A DNA stretch of 64,000 nt from the NCBI RefSeq assembly GCF_018919215.1, contig NZ_JAHLQK010000003.1, forward strand, positions 248,001 through 312,000, in the 5' to 3' direction. Origin of the DNA: Alkaliphilus flagellatus (GTDB lineage Bacteria; Bacillota; Clostridia; Peptostreptococcales; Natronincolaceae). Both the position numbers and the translations under genes were made by a program. The notes below the pieces were generated by a model that saw only the letters and a program-made list of their open reading frames with translations, was not told the origin of the DNA and did not search any database. Positions within the stretch are counted from its first letter, which is position 1. Each line of letters opens with the position of its first letter. Below, in pieces: positions 63,180 to 64,000 of the stretch.

Positions 63180-64000
63180 ATGGATAGAAATTTAGCGCTT
63201 AACCTAGTTAGAGTAACTGAGGCTGCATCAATTGGTGCTGCTAAATATATGGGTAGAGGAGATAAAAACGCTGCAGACCAAGCTGGTGTAGATGGAATGC
63301 GTAAAATGTTCCAAACAATGAGTATAGAAGGTGTGGTAGTTATTGGAGAAGGTGAAATGGACGAAGCACCTATGCTATATATAGGAGAAGTTGTTGGAGC
63401 AGGAGGACAAGGTGCTTCGAAGGTAGATATTGCAGTAGATCCTGTAGACGGTACTACTTCTGTAGCTAAGGGACTTCCTAATGCAATTGCTGTAGTAGCT
63501 ATGGCTCCAAGAGGATGCTTATTAAATGCACCTGATATGTATATGGATAAAATTGCAGTAGGACCTAAGGTTGCTGGTAAAGTTCATATCGATGCACCAA
63601 TACATGAAAATCTACGTATTACTGCTGAATCATTAAATAAAAGTATTACAGATTTAACTGTAACTATGCTAGATAGACCTAGACACGAAGATATAATAAG
63701 ACAATGTCGTGAAGCAGGAGCAAGGATTAAACTATTTAGAGATGGTGATGTAGCTGCTGCCATGGCAACATGTTTTGATCATACTGGTGTGGATATTATG
63801 TTAGGTATCGGCGGTGCTCCTGAAGGGGTAATTGCAGCCGCTGCATTAAAATGCCTAGGCGGGGAGTTTCAAGGAAAGCTTGTTCCATATACAGATGAAG
63901 AGAGACAAAGATGTATTAAAATGGGAGCTAGTATAGAAAAAGTGTATTCTATGGAAGATTTAGTAAAAGGCAATGAAGTGTATTTTGCGGCTACAGGTAT
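63180..64000 (+). CDS. glpX: fructose-1,6-bisphosphatase class II (GlpX), copy 2, 3'-truncated by window end
   Basis: The frame is open from ATG 63180 (after GGGGGTG) to the end of the window, 273 residues. It starts MDRNLALNLVRVTEAASIG, nearly the same as copy 1, and keeps VIGEGEMDEAPMLY and GIGGAPEGVIAAAALK. At the metal site it has Asp87-x-x-Asp90 (AVDPVDGTTSVAKG) where copy 1 has Glu90. It is a separate transcription unit from copy 1. The missing part is about 50-60 residues by comparison. Confidence 0.9.
   Translation, partial: MDRNLALNLVRVTEAASIGAAKYMGRGDKNAADQAGVDGMRKMFQTMSIEGVVVIGEGEMDEAPMLYIGEVVGAGGQGASKVDIAVDPVDGTTSVAKGLPNAIAVVAMAPRGCLLNAPDMYMDKIAVGPKVAGKVHIDAPIHENLRITAESLNKSITDLTVTMLDRPRHEDIIRQCREAGARIKLFRDGDVAAAMATCFDHTGVDIMLGIGGAPEGVIAAAALKCLGGEFQGKLVPYTDEERQRCIKMGASIEKVYSMEDLVKGNEVYFAATG

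Noticed and set aside
1-64000. CRISPR arrays, tRNA or rRNA genes, prophage
   Set aside because: Looked for by eye; no regular repeat-spacer pattern, no tRNA or rRNA sequence and no phage structural genes were recognised.

Overview
The window is about one third G+C, with Gram-positive ribosome-binding sites, many TTG/GTG starts and tight operons. Three traits together suggest an anaerobic, amino-acid-fermenting member of the Clostridia: S-layer homology (SLH) surface proteins, lysine-fermentation genes (kal, kce) and anaerobic cobalamin genes (cbiMNQO, cbiK). The species cannot be named from the sequence.

Layout. (1) 1-15449 is an efflux island with three export systems: a large FtsX-type ABC exporter with an HlyD-type adaptor, a MacAB-like system with a double-length adaptor, and an RND pump with a lipoprotein adaptor. 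It begins with a TetR gene that is cut at the window edge and ends with a second TetR gene. The RND operon has a promoter with a perfect dyad between -35 and -10, and an SD-led 33-codon ORF in its leader. (2) 15798-19862 holds a B12-binding radical SAM gene and an LtaS-like phosphoglycerol transferase fused to SLH repeats; both are preceded by copies of the same promoter block. (3) 20045-38624 is an exopolysaccharide locus: chain-length regulator, ligase/polymerase-like TPR protein, aminotransferase, initiating sugar transferase, glycosyltransferases, UDP-sugar dehydrogenase, acyltransferase, Wzy-like polymerase, MurJ/Wzx flippase, VanZ-like protein and a WbpM-type dehydratase. Decayed IS110 and IS982 elements interrupt it. 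(4) 39592-52378 is a cell-surface locus: two IPT/TIG proteins (one of 2092 residues), a beta-repeat exoprotein and two SLH proteins, headed by an excellent match to a flagellar-type sigma-D promoter. A divergent ComK-like gene lies upstream. (5) 52479-55759 has two paralogous NSS amino-acid transporters on the minus strand. (6) 56145-58079 has kal, kce and a transaldolase-family gene. (7) 58130-61874 is a cobalamin-riboswitch-controlled cobalt-uptake and cobaltochelatase operon. (8) 62011-64000 has two tandem class II fructose-1,6-bisphosphatase genes, the second cut by the window end.

How it fits together: most of the window builds or serves the cell envelope. The amino-acid transporters and kal/kce fit a fermentative lifestyle, and the cobalt genes supply B12, which lysine aminomutases and B12-dependent radical SAM enzymes use. 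The least described parts are the sigma-D-linked IPT/SLH surface locus, the LtaS-SLH fusion with its shared promoter block, the leader ORF of the RND operon, and the possible bridge-RNA region of the IS110 relic. All functions are read from sequence and family knowledge; no searches were run.
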